In this document: positions 1 through 6,735 of the stretch, in pieces
How positions within the stretch are numbered: position 1 is the first letter of the stretch
Layout of the letters: the number at the start of each line of letters is the position of its first letter
Origin: Alphaproteobacteria bacterium
GTDB taxonomy: Bacteria; Pseudomonadota; Alphaproteobacteria; DSM-16000; Inquilinaceae
Assembly: GCA_029263555.1 (NCBI GenBank)
Contig: JAJUFW010000021.1
Location: 1 to 14,183, forward strand
DNA: 14,183 nt
Direction of reading: 5' to 3'
The notes under the pieces: model-generated
What the model saw: only the letters and a program-made list of their open reading frames with translations
What the model was told of the DNA's origin: nothing
Database searches by the model: none
Position numbers and translations under genes: made by a program

Positions 1-299
1 AGCACGTCGGTGAACCCGCCGGTCGACGCGCCGACATCGATGCAGACGGCCCCGGCCGGATCGATGCCGAAGGCATCGAGGCCCTTCACCAGCTTCAGCC
101 CGCCGCGGCTGACCCAGGGATGGTCCTGCCCCTTGACGGTAAGCTCGGCGTCGTCGGCGATCGGGGTTCCCGGCTTGTCCAGCTTCCGGTCGCCCGAATA
201 GACCAGGCCCGACATGACCAGCGCCTGCGCCTTGGCGCGGCTTTCGGCCAGTCCCCTGTCGACCATCAGCTGGTCGAGACGACGCTTCGCGCGGCTCAC
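1..299 (-). CDS. tlyA: TlyA family rRNA 2'-O-methyltransferase (N-terminal part, cut by window edge)
   Basis: The first 99 residues of a TlyA/hemolysin A family protein are present; the rest lies beyond position 1. Residues 1 to about 60 form an S4 RNA-binding domain beginning MSRAKRRLDQLMVDRGL, followed by SRGGLKL at 64-70 and the SAM-binding motif I DVGASTGGFT at 88-97. The family 2'-O-methylates cytidines of ribosomal RNA. The start is GTG at 299; I found no in-frame ATG, GTG or TTG between it and the end of dxs, although the frame stays open there and reads as a proline-rich stretch. Only a weak GGAA precedes the GTG. A 21-residue mini-ORF bridges from the dxs stop to this start with overlaps at both ends, so translation may be coupled. 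The gene is last in the xseB-ispA-dxs-tlyA run. The catalytic residues lie outside the window. Confidence 0.93.
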   Translation of the reverse strand, partial: MSRAKRRLDQLMVDRGLAESRAKAQALVMSGLVYSGDRKLDKPGTPIADDAELTVKGQDHPWVSRGGLKLVKGLDAFGIDPAGAVCIDVGASTGGFTDV

Positions 300-361
300 G
301 TCAGGATTCCGTTCCGGTTCACCCGGCGGCGGCCCGCCCTTGGGCGCTTCGTCCGGGTCAT
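296..361 (-). other. Possible translational-coupling mini-ORF between dxs and tlyA
   Basis: A 22-codon frame including the stop runs from an ATG at 361-359, which shares bases with the dxs TGA (ATGA), to a TGA at 298-296, which shares bases with the tlyA GTG (GTGA). The predicted 21-residue peptide starts MTRTKRPRAGRRR and is very basic. The frame differs from those of both neighbours. There is no good ribosome binding site, so it would depend on ribosomes that have just terminated on dxs. It may only be a re-initiation bridge rather than a functional peptide, or it may be coincidence. Confidence 0.35.
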
Positions 362-2274
362 GCCCGCGCCGGGGCCTCGGCGGTACCGTCGATGCCGAGC
401 GCGGCCAGAGCCGTCGCGACGATGTGGCCGGCGGTCAGCCCGGCGATCTCGTACTGCCGCTCAGGCCTGTCGTGGTCGATGAACGCGTCGGGAAGCACCA
501 TCGGCCGGATCTTCAGCCCCTGGTCTAGAAGGCCCCGGGTCGCCAGATGGTGAAGCACGAAGGAGCCGAAGCCGCCGACCGCGCCCTCCTCGATCGTGAT
601 CAGCACCTCGTGTTCCAGGGCCAGGCGGCGGATCAGGTCGGCGTCCAGGGGCTTGGCGAAGCGTGCATCCGCCACCGTCGTCGACAGGCCGCGCGCCGCC
701 AGGTCCTCGGCCGCCAGAAGGCATTCGGCAAGCCGCGCGCCATAGGACAGGAGCGCGATCTTCGTTCCCTCCCTCAGCACGCGTCCCTTGCCGATCTCCA
801 GCACCTGGCCGCGCTCCGGCAGCTCGACGCCGACGCCCTCGCCGCGTGGATAGCGAAACGCCGAAGGCCGGTCGTCGATCGCAGCGGCGGTCGCGACCAT
901 GTGCACCAGCTCCGCCTCATCGGCTGCGGCCATCAGCACCATGCCCGGCAGCGCGCCCAGGAAGCCGATGTCGAAGGACCCGGCATGGGTCTGCCCGTCC
1001 GCGCCGACCAGGCCGGCGCGGTCGATGGCAAAGCGCACCGGCAGCTGCTGGATCGCCACATCATGGACCACCTGGTCGTAGGCTCGCTGCAGGAAGGTGG
1101 AATAGATCGCGGCGAAGGGCTTGTAGCCTTCGGTCGCAAGCCCGGCCGCGAAGGTCACGGCATGCTGCTCGGCGATGCCCACGTCGAAGCAGCGCTCCGG
1201 AAAACGTTCGGCGAACAGGTTGAGCCCGGTGCCCGAGGGCATGGCCGCGGTGATCGCGACGATCTTGTCGTCACGCTCCGCCTCCTTCACCAGGCTTTCG
1301 GCGAAGACCTTCGTGTATTGTGGCGCGTTCGGCTTGGCCTTCGCCTGCGCGCCCGTGATGACGTCGAAGCGGGACACCGCGTGCAGCTTGTCCGCCGAGC
1401 TTTCGGCGGGCGGATAGCCCTTGCCCTTCTGGGTGATGACGTGGACCAGCACAGGCCCGTCGCCCGCATCGCGCACATTTTCCAGGACGGGCAGCAGATG
1501 GTCCAGGTTGTGCCCGTCGATCGGGCCGACATAGAAGAAGCCCAGCTCCTCGAACAGCGTGCCGCCCGTGACGATGCCGCGGGCATATTCCTCGGCACGC
1601 TGGGCCGCCTTCTGCAGCGGACGCGGGAACTTGCCCGCCAGCTCCTTGCCCAGATGCCGGAGCGACCGGTACGAACGCGACGACAGGAGGCGCGAGAGAT
1701 ACGCGCTCATGGCGCCGACCGGCCGGGCGATCGACATGTCGTTGTCGTTCAGGACGACGATCAGGCGGCTGTCCATCGAGCCGGCATTGTTCATCGCCTC
1801 ATAGGCCATGCCGGCGCTCATCGCCCCGTCGCCGATGACGGCGATCACGTTGTTGCGCCCGCCGGCCAGGTCGCGCGCAACCGCCATCCCGAGACCGGCC
1901 GAGATCGAGGTAGAGGAGTGGGCCGTCCCGAACGGGTCGTAGGGGCTTTCCGAACGCTTGGTGAAGCCGCTCAAGCCGCCGCCCTGGCGCAGCGTGCGGA
2001 TGCGGTCGCGGCGGCCGGTCAGGATCTTGTGCGGATAGCACTGGTGCCCGACATCCCAGATCAGGCGGTCCCGGGGGGTGTCGAAGACGTAGTGCAGCGC
2101 GACCGTCAGTTCGATGACGCCCAGGCCGGCGCCCAAATGGCCGCCGGTGACGGAGACCGCATCGATGGTCTCGGTCCGCAGCTCGTCTGCCAGTTGACGC
2201 AACTGCTCGGGCTTCAGCCTGCGCAGATCGGCCGGTTCACGCACCTTGTCGAGCAGCGGCGTCTTGGGGGGCAT
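358..2274 (-). CDS. dxs: 1-deoxy-D-xylulose-5-phosphate synthase
   Basis: This cytosolic thiamine-diphosphate enzyme condenses pyruvate with glyceraldehyde 3-phosphate to DXP, the entry step of the MEP isoprenoid pathway (DXP also feeds thiamine and pyridoxal synthesis). The protein is 638 residues, the normal family length. Visible landmarks are GGHLGAG at 44-50 with the conserved His46, WDVGHQ-YPHKILTGRR at 73-89, the ThDP/Mg motif GDG at 148-150 continuing to LNDNDMSI at 175-182, the catalytic Glu369 within DVGIAEQHAV, and DRAGLVGADGQTHAG at 418-432 of the pyrimidine-binding domain. The C-terminal transketolase domain is complete. The ATG at 2274 lies 22 bases after the ispA stop, consistent with one operon making both the precursor and the downstream prenyl diphosphate. 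All key residues are present. Confidence 0.98.
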   Translation of the reverse strand: MPPKTPLLDKVREPADLRRLKPEQLRQLADELRTETIDAVSVTGGHLGAGLGVIELTVALHYVFDTPRDRLIWDVGHQCYPHKILTGRRDRIRTLRQGGGLSGFTKRSESPYDPFGTAHSSTSISAGLGMAVARDLAGGRNNVIAVIGDGAMSAGMAYEAMNNAGSMDSRLIVVLNDNDMSIARPVGAMSAYLSRLLSSRSYRSLRHLGKELAGKFPRPLQKAAQRAEEYARGIVTGGTLFEELGFFYVGPIDGHNLDHLLPVLENVRDAGDGPVLVHVITQKGKGYPPAESSADKLHAVSRFDVITGAQAKAKPNAPQYTKVFAESLVKEAERDDKIVAITAAMPSGTGLNLFAERFPERCFDVGIAEQHAVTFAAGLATEGYKPFAAIYSTFLQRAYDQVVHDVAIQQLPVRFAIDRAGLVGADGQTHAGSFDIGFLGALPGMVLMAAADEAELVHMVATAAAIDDRPSAFRYPRGEGVGVELPERGQVLEIGKGRVLREGTKIALLSYGARLAECLLAAEDLAARGLSTTVADARFAKPLDADLIRRLALEHEVLITIEEGAVGGFGSFVLHHLATRGLLDQGLKIRPMVLPDAFIDHDRPERQYEIAGLTAGHIVATALAALGIDGTAEAPARA

Positions 2275-2296
2275 GAGGCGTCAGCTCCTGGGACGA

Positions 2297-3184
2297 TCAA
2301 ACACGTCGATCGACGACGAACCGGGCCACCTGGCGCAGGGTCTCGGCCCGGTCCTCGAAAATGTCCAAATGCCGGCTCGCCTGCTCGGCCAGCAGGTTGG
2401 CCTGCGCCCGCGCGCGTTCGGGGCCGAGGATGGACACGAAGGTCGCCTTGCCGGCCGCCGCGTCCTTGCCGGTCTTCTTCCCGACTTCCTCTTCCCGCCC
2501 TTCGATGTCCAAGAGATCGTCGGCAATCTGGAAGGCGAGTCCCAGGTCGTGCGCATAGGCGGCGAGCGCCTGGCGGCGCGCCCCGTCGGCCCGCCCCAGG
2601 ATCGCGCCCGACTGGCAGGCGAAGGCGAACAGCTCCCCGGTTTTCAGCCGCTGAAGCCGGGTGACCGCACCGATGTCGAAACTCCCGCGTCCGGCCATCA
2701 TGTCCATCATCTGGCCGCCCACCATGCCCTGGCCGCCGGCGGCCTTGGCGAGGCCCGAAACCAGGGCGCACCGGACCAGCGGATCCTCGTGCGTCGCCGG
2801 GTTCGACAGGATTTCGAAGGCAAGGGTCAAGAGCGCGTCGCCGGCCAGGATGGCCGTTGCCTCGTCGAACTGGATATGGGTGGTCGGTCGCCCGCGCCTC
2901 AACTGGTCGTCGTCCATCGCCGGAAGGTCGTCATGGACCAGGGAATAGCAGTGGACGCACTCGACCGCGGCAGCGACCCGAAGGGCGCAATCATCGGCGA
3001 CGTTGAAAAGCCTGGCGCTGGCGAGAACGAGAAGCGGCCTCAGGCGCTTGCCGCCGCCCAGGGTCGCATAACGCATGGCCTCGAACAGGCGGGCCTCGGT
3101 ATCGACCGGCTTGGGCAGCAGCCGATCGAGCGTCTTCTCGACACGCGCCGCAACGTCGGCCATGGCACGCTGCAGGTCGGTCAA
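2297..3184 (-). CDS. ispA: Polyprenyl synthetase, (2E,6E)-farnesyl diphosphate synthase
   Basis: This short-chain trans-prenyltransferase joins isopentenyl and dimethylallyl diphosphates to geranyl and then farnesyl diphosphate. From the chosen start the protein has 295 residues. It shows GGGKRLRP at 43-50, the first aspartate-rich motif HDDLPAMDDD (D85, D86, D91), the GQMMDM segment at 157-162, KTGELF at 181-186, and the second aspartate-rich motif DDLLD at 222-226 after FQIA. The spacing of the first motif (DDxxxxD) is typical of bacterial FPP synthases. I chose TTG at 3184 because GAGG sits about 8 bases upstream, it lies 10 bases beyond the xseB stop, and MTDLQRAMAD gives the usual family length. 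An ATG at 3220 in the same frame would overlap xseB by 26 bases and has a weaker ribosome site; an ATG at 3163 is also possible. Confident in function, less in start. Confidence 0.95.
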   Translation of the reverse strand: MTDLQRAMADVAARVEKTLDRLLPKPVDTEARLFEAMRYATLGGGKRLRPLLVLASARLFNVADDCALRVAAAVECVHCYSLVHDDLPAMDDDQLRRGRPTTHIQFDEATAILAGDALLTLAFEILSNPATHEDPLVRCALVSGLAKAAGGQGMVGGQMMDMMAGRGSFDIGAVTRLQRLKTGELFAFACQSGAILGRADGARRQALAAYAHDLGLAFQIADDLLDIEGREEEVGKKTGKDAAAGKATFVSILGPERARAQANLLAEQASRHLDIFEDRAETLRQVARFVVDRRV

Positions 3185-3194
3185 GACGGCAACC

Positions 3195-3449
3195 TCAGTC
3201 CAGACCCGCCGGGCCGGCATCGACCGTGCCGTCTGCCGCCTTCGAGATCTTTTCCACCTTGGCCTGGGCCTCGCGCAGCTTGCGTTCGCAATGCGCCTTC
3301 AGATGGGACCCGCGTTCATAGGCGGCGATGGAATCCTCGAGCCGGGCCGTTCCCGTCTCGAGTTCCCGGACGATCCGTTCCAGCTCCGCCAGGGCGTCCT
3401 CGAAACTCATGGCGGCGATATCGGATGGGACTTCGGAGCTGTTCGACAT
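3195..3449 (-). CDS. xseB: Exodeoxyribonuclease VII small subunit
   Basis: XseB is the small helical subunit that binds the XseA nuclease; exonuclease VII degrades single-stranded DNA in repair and recombination. The 84-residue protein has the compact family pattern: SFEDALAELERIVRELETG at residues 15-33, LEDSIAAYERG, then a Cys-Glu-x-Lys-Leu run and KVEKI, all predicted helical. The ATG at 3449 fits the family N-terminus; the frame stays open to an ATG at 3524, but that extension is arginine- and proline-rich and lies across a promoter candidate, so I rejected it. Only a weak GGA lies upstream. The gene leads the xseB-ispA-dxs-tlyA run. Pairing with isoprenoid genes is common in bacteria and does not imply a shared pathway. 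xseA is not in the window. Confidence 0.94.
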   Translation of the reverse strand: MSNSSEVPSDIAAMSFEDALAELERIVRELETGTARLEDSIAAYERGSHLKAHCERKLREAQAKVEKISKAADGTVDAGPAGLD

Positions 3450-3495
3450 GTCGTGGCGCGATCGTTGTCCGGCAGGGTTGAGAGATCCGGCGGGC

Positions 3496-3524
3496 ACTCT
3501 AGGACGGGGGCGACCGCCTCGCAA
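3496..3524 (-). promoter_or_regulatory. Candidate sigma70-type promoter of the xseB-ispA-dxs-tlyA operon
   Basis: Read on the minus strand, TTGCGA (3524-3519) is separated by exactly 17 bases from TAGAGT (3501-3496). Each hexamer matches the TTGACA/TATAAT consensus at 4 of 6 positions. A start about 7 bases downstream would leave a leader of roughly 40 bases before the xseB ATG. It lies in the only sizeable gap of this gene run. The motif match is moderate and this is a prediction. Confidence 0.42.
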
Positions 3525-3574
3525 CCCGCGAGCAGGTAAGGCAGATGCCGGCGACGCAGCAATAACGCCCGTTC

Positions 3575-3594
3575 CGGGCCTGTGCTCCGGCCCG
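3575..3594 (-). terminator. Weak hairpin after the HDAC-like gene
   Basis: CGGGCC and GGCCCG form a perfect 6-base-pair stem around an 8-base loop, 12 bases beyond the stop codon of the deacetylase gene. On the minus strand no run of T follows, so it is not a classical intrinsic terminator. It may only mark the transcript end or slow 3' decay. The remainder of the 156-base gap (3450-3605) holds the xseB promoter candidate and no gene. Confidence 0.25.
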
Positions 3595-3605
3595 CCCGGC
3601 GCAGT

Positions 3606-4538
3606 TCAGCCGACCATGAGCTCACGGACATGGGCCGCCGCGCAGGAGGCGAGCGCATGCAGGTCGTAGCCGCCTTCGAGCGACGAGACAATCCTGCCAT
3701 CGCAGACCCGTCCGGCCAGGTCGGCGATCTGCCGCGTCACCCAGGCGAAATCCTCGACGCCCAGCCGCAGATCGGCCAGCGGATCGCGCCGATGCGCATC
3801 GAAGCCCGCCGAAATCATCACGAGGTCCGGTCCGAAAGCCTCGATCGCGGGCAGGATCCGTTCCGCGACCGCCGCCCTGAACTCGGCCGATCCGCTGCCG
3901 GCGGCGAGCGGCAGGTTCAGGATGTTGCCGGCGACTCCGGTCTCGAACGCCTCGCCCGTCCCGGGAAAGAGCGGCGCCTGGTGCACGGAGGCGTAGAACA
4001 GGTCGGGCTGGTCCCAGAAGATGTCCTCGATGCCGTTGCCGTGGTGGACGTCGAAGTCGATCACGGCCACGCGGCGGGCCCCATGGACGGCCCGGGCATG
4101 AGCGGCCCCCGCCGCTACGTTGTTGAACAGGCAGAAGCCCATGGCCCGGGCAGCTTCGGCGTGGTGTCCCGGCGGCCGGACCGCGCAGAAGGCGTTCCGC
4201 ACCTCTCCCGTCATGACGAGGTCGACGCCCGCGATCACCGCGCCGGCGGCGCGAAGGGCGGCCTCCCGGGAACCTGAAGACAGGACCGTGTCCCCGTCGA
4301 TCGCGAACCAGCCGTCGCCGGCCGGCACCGCGGCAAGAACCTGTTCCACGTGACGTCGCGGATGGACCCGGGCCAGCTGCTCGACCGTCGCCAGGGGCGC
4401 GTCCCGACGATCCAGGTACATGAAGCTTTCGCCTTCTAGCGCGGCCCGGACCGCCGTCAGCCGCTCAGGCGATTCCGGATGACCCGGACCGGGATCGTGA
4501 CCAAGGCAGGCCACGTGGCTCAGAAGAGCGGTGTTCAT
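3606..4538 (-). CDS. Histone deacetylase family protein (class II-like zinc deacetylase)
   Basis: This is a predicted cytosolic zinc amidohydrolase of the arginase/deacetylase fold; family members remove acetyl groups from lysine side chains, acetylpolyamines or other amides. The 310-residue protein is full length. Motifs in order: GHPESPERL at 19-27, RPPGHH at 121-126 (the two catalytic histidines), DFDVHHGNG at 161-169 (zinc ligands D163 and H165), SAGFDAH at 243-249 (zinc ligand D247) and EGGYD with the transition-state Tyr291. The stretch from RPPGHHAE to FNN resembles HDAC6/HDAC10-type enzymes. Leu254 in DPL occupies the position that is a gatekeeper Glu in polyamine-specific HDAC10, so that criterion gives no support for polyamine specificity. 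GGTGG precedes the ATG. The gene starts 31 bases after tusA. The native substrate is unknown. Confidence 0.93.
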   Translation of the reverse strand: MNTALLSHVACLGHDPGPGHPESPERLTAVRAALEGESFMYLDRRDAPLATVEQLARVHPRRHVEQVLAAVPAGDGWFAIDGDTVLSSGSREAALRAAGAVIAGVDLVMTGEVRNAFCAVRPPGHHAEAARAMGFCLFNNVAAGAAHARAVHGARRVAVIDFDVHHGNGIEDIFWDQPDLFYASVHQAPLFPGTGEAFETGVAGNILNLPLAAGSGSAEFRAAVAERILPAIEAFGPDLVMISAGFDAHRRDPLADLRLGVEDFAWVTRQIADLAGRVCDGRIVSSLEGGYDLHALASCAAAHVRELMVG

Positions 4539-4569
4539 CTTGCCACCGGCGCGTTCGGGTCCACGGGAA

Positions 4570-4800
4570 TCAACGGGCCTTGGCGATCCGGAAGACGGTC
4601 ACCCCGCCCTCGGCCGGATCGGCCGACAGAAGCCGGTGGCCGGTCGCCTCGCAGAAGGCGCGGAAATCCTTGACCGCGGCCGGGTCGGTCGCATGGACCT
4701 CCAGGACCTCGCCGGGCGCCATGTCCTTCAGCGCCTTCCGGGCCTTCAGGACCGGCATCGGGCAGATCAGGTCACGGGCATCGAGCAGGCGGCTTTCCAT
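4570..4800 (-). CDS. tusA: TusA-type sulfur carrier protein
   Basis: This small cytosolic sulfurtransferase carries sulfur as a persulfide; E. coli TusA feeds tRNA 2-thiouridine synthesis, while related proteins serve other sulfur pathways. The 76-residue protein has the hallmark CPMP motif with the active Cys13 (pattern DxxxLxCPxPxLKxRKAL), then PGEVLEVHATDP and an FCEATGH segment, matching the beta-alpha-beta-alpha-beta-beta fold in order and length. The ATG at 4800 gives the typical family start; the longer open frame to 4932 encodes a cysteine- and arginine-rich leader that overlaps DUF423 and is not believable. No clear ribosome site precedes the ATG. A weak promoter candidate lies 36 bases upstream. 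The gene is followed closely by the deacetylase gene; no other tus genes are visible, so which sulfur pathway it serves is uncertain. Confidence 0.9.
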   Translation of the reverse strand: MESRLLDARDLICPMPVLKARKALKDMAPGEVLEVHATDPAAVKDFRAFCEATGHRLLSADPAEGGVTVFRIAKAR

Positions 4801-4835
4801 GGGGCATGACCGGAGGGGTTTCGGAAGGCATCCAC

Positions 4836-4864
4836 ACAGTAGCCCCCGCCCCGGGCGACGGCAA
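4836..4864 (-). promoter_or_regulatory. Weak promoter candidate for tusA and the HDAC-like gene
   Basis: On the minus strand TTGCCG (4864-4859) and TACTGT (4841-4836) are 17 bases apart, matching the sigma70 consensus at 4 and 3 of 6 positions. It lies in the 85-base gap between the DUF423 stop and the tusA start, the only non-coding room available. In such GC-rich DNA a match this weak can arise by chance. Confidence 0.25.
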
Positions 4865-4885
4865 CCGGGTGCCCCGGCCAAGAGG

Positions 4886-5281
4886 TCAGCCCGCGGGCGG
4901 GCGAGCTGCAAGCGCAGACACGGCAAGCGCAAGCCAGCCCAGGATCATGGCCGTTCCCCCTATCGGGGCGACCGCGCCCAGGATCCGGAACGGCGTGAAG
5001 GCAAGGCCGTAGAGCGCCCCGCTGAACAGGATCGGTCCCAGCGCGAAGGCGGCAGCCGCGAGATTGAGCCACCGGTCCGCCCGCCGCTGCCCGGCGGCCG
5101 CCCCCAGCGCGGCCAGGGCGGCCGCGTGGACCAGCTGGTACTGGCTTCCGGTCTCGACCCAGCCGATCGCGTCCGCATCGGTCATTCCGTGCGCCGCAAA
5201 GGCGCCGAGCGCCACCGCGACCGCGCCGTGCAGCCCGGCCCAGGCGAACGCATTGCGCAGGAAGAAGGGCCGTGCGGTCAT
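4886..5281 (-). CDS. DUF423 (YgdD-like) inner membrane protein
   Basis: This small integral membrane protein belongs to the DUF423/YgdD family, whose function is not established. From ATG 5281 it has 131 residues, the size of E. coli YgdD. Four hydrophobic segments are visible at roughly residues 10-30, 48-66, 74-94 and 98-122. The family-typical stretches are all present: LGAFAAHG near 25-32, ETGSQYQLVHAAAL near 43-56, FSGALYGLAF near 86-95, and a glycine-rich APIGG segment before the last helix. I chose 5281 over the in-frame ATG at 5299 because GAGGA lies about 8 bases upstream of 5281. The gene follows the unknown exported protein gene by 37 bases and precedes tusA by 85. Confidence 0.88.
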   Translation of the reverse strand: MTARPFFLRNAFAWAGLHGAVAVALGAFAAHGMTDADAIGWVETGSQYQLVHAAALAALGAAAGQRRADRWLNLAAAAFALGPILFSGALYGLAFTPFRILGAVAPIGGTAMILGWLALAVSALAARPPAG

Positions 5282-5318
5282 GATCGCGTCCTCGTTCATT
5301 CGGGATGGTGCCGGCCGT

Positions 5319-5888
5319 CTAGCGCGGATAGCCCACCACGTCGATCGCGGCCAGCGTCGACTGGAGATCAAAGTCGGGAATGAGCGGCACCGCCGGGTCG
5401 CAGTAGAGCCCCTTCAGGATGTTCACCGGATATCCGCGAAGCTCACCGCCGAACGGCACCTGAAAGGCGACGCAGGCGATGCCGGCGAAGGTGAAGCGCT
5501 CGTAATCGGCGACACCCAGCGGCGACACGGCGCGGCCCGCGCCCGTCCATTCGAGCCGCCCGGCGGCGTAGCTGCCCAGGCTTTCGGCCGCGAATCGCCG
5601 CAGGTCGAAATCCTCCGCGACCGCCGAATTGCCCGTGGATTCCCTCAACACCAGCTGGAAGAAGCGGCGATCCCGGTCGATCGCCGTCGCCCAGCGCTCG
5701 TAGCGCGCCGGCACCGTCTGCAGCACCCAGCGCTGGATGCCCCGGGTGCCGAAGGCATAGGGCTCGACGCTCAGATGGGCCTCGGACGGGTCCATCGGCC
5801 GCCATTCCTGGGCCTCTGCCGGCATCGTCATGACCAGCGCCGCCAGCACCACCAGCGCCGCTCCCATCCTGGACACCGTCCTGGTCAT
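5319..5888 (-). CDS. Exported protein of unknown function
   Basis: I do not recognise this 189-residue protein. It begins with a clear Sec signal peptide: MTRTVSR, a hydrophobic core of about 17 residues, then PAEA-QEW with likely cleavage after residue 27. The mature part of about 160 residues has no further long hydrophobic segment, so a periplasmic location is expected. Two cysteines in the C-terminal third (in GIACVAF and GLYCDP) could form a disulfide. The pattern RYERWATAIDRDRRFFQLVL and the ending AAIDVVGYPR look like a folded domain, not a frameshift shadow. ATG 5888 is supported by AGGA about 8 bases upstream; the open frame above it overlaps the transporter ATPase and is not believable. 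It lies 52 bases after the ATPase stop, so it may be the last gene of the TrpXYZ-like operon or the first of the next group. Confidence 0.8.
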   Translation of the reverse strand: MTRTVSRMGAALVVLAALVMTMPAEAQEWRPMDPSEAHLSVEPYAFGTRGIQRWVLQTVPARYERWATAIDRDRRFFQLVLRESTGNSAVAEDFDLRRFAAESLGSYAAGRLEWTGAGRAVSPLGVADYERFTFAGIACVAFQVPFGGELRGYPVNILKGLYCDPAVPLIPDFDLQSTLAAIDVVGYPR

Positions 5889-5940
5889 GCCGTTGTCCTG
5901 CGTCGTTCGGTCATCGGCAATGGGCCATGCTGAACTTCGT

Positions 5941-6735
5941 CTAGCCGAGCAGCAGGCTGTCGTCGGCCAATTCCTCGCCGCGCACGCGGCTGAACATGGC
6001 CAGGAGGTCCGGCACGTCGAGGCCGTCGCGTTCAGCCCCGGCGACATCCAGAACGACCCGCCCCTCGTGGAGCATCACGGTACGATCGCCGTAATCGAGC
6101 GCATGGCGCATCGAGTGCGTCACCATCAGCGCGGTCAGGCCGTGCTCCGCCACGATCCGGCGCGTCAGGTTCAGAACGAAGTCCGCGGTCTTCGGATCCA
6201 GGGCCGCCGTATGTTCGTCCAGAAGCAGGATCTTCATGCCGGCAAGGGTCGCCATGAGCAGGCTGACGGCCTGGCGCTGGCCGCCGGACAGAAGCCCCAT
6301 CCGGTCGCCCAGACGATCCTCGAGCCCCAGGCCGAGCTGCCGGATGTGGTCGCGGAACAGGGATCGCCGGTCCGACGTGATCGCCGCCCCGAGCCCGCGG
6401 CGCCCGCCCCGCGAATGGGCCAGCGCCATGTTCTCCTCGATCGAAAGGCCCTCGCAGGTGCCCGCCATCGGATCCTGGAACACCCGCGCGACCAGCCCGG
6501 CGCGCTTCGGCGCCGGCCATCGGGTGACGTCGATCCCATCGATCGTCACCTGGCCCTTTTCGACCGGCACGTCGCCCGTGATGGTGTTGAGCAGGGTGGA
6601 CTTGCCGGCGCCGTTCGAACCGATGACCGTGACGAACTGCCCCTGCGGTATCTCGATATCGACGCCGCGCAGCGCCCGGGTCTCCAGAGGCGTCCCCCGG
6701 CCGAAGGTGACGTACAGGTTGCGGACGCTGATCAT
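5941..6735 (-). CDS. ABC transporter ATP-binding protein, TrpXYZ-like (COG1101)
   Basis: This cytosolic ATPase powers the small importer encoded with the two genes upstream. In its 264 residues I see Walker A GSNGAGKST at 39-47, the Q-loop at Gln87 in VFQDP, the signature LSGGQRQ at 149-155, Walker B ILLLDEH at 169-175, the D-loop AALD at 177-180 and the H-loop His207 in VTHS. The RQAVSLLMATL stretch after the signature and the DEHTAALDPKT version of Walker B are characteristic of COG1101, partners of COG2984 binding proteins and COG4120 permeases. Gram-positive members with this three-gene order are linked to aromatic amino acid uptake; the substrate here cannot be read from sequence. The ATG at 6735 overlaps the permease stop by a few bases, so translation is probably coupled. 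Confidence 0.94.
   Translation of the reverse strand: MISVRNLYVTFGRGTPLETRALRGVDIEIPQGQFVTVIGSNGAGKSTLLNTITGDVPVEKGQVTIDGIDVTRWPAPKRAGLVARVFQDPMAGTCEGLSIEENMALAHSRGGRRGLGAAITSDRRSLFRDHIRQLGLGLEDRLGDRMGLLSGGQRQAVSLLMATLAGMKILLLDEHTAALDPKTADFVLNLTRRIVAEHGLTALMVTHSMRHALDYGDRTVMLHEGRVVLDVAGAERDGLDVPDLLAMFSRVRGEELADDSLLLG

Noticed and set aside
547..2664. 705-residue open frame on the plus strand opposite dxs and ispA
   Set aside because: It is antisense to two certain genes, rich in Arg, Gln, His and Asp as expected from the complement of GC-rich codons, and shows no domain. The long plus-strand frames at 2246-3481, 5830-6900, 7616-8677 and 8487-9917 are rejected for the same reason.
3450..3524. 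N-terminal extension of XseB to the ATG at 3524
   Set aside because: The extra 25 residues are Arg/Pro-rich and unlike the family, and the region carries a plausible promoter.
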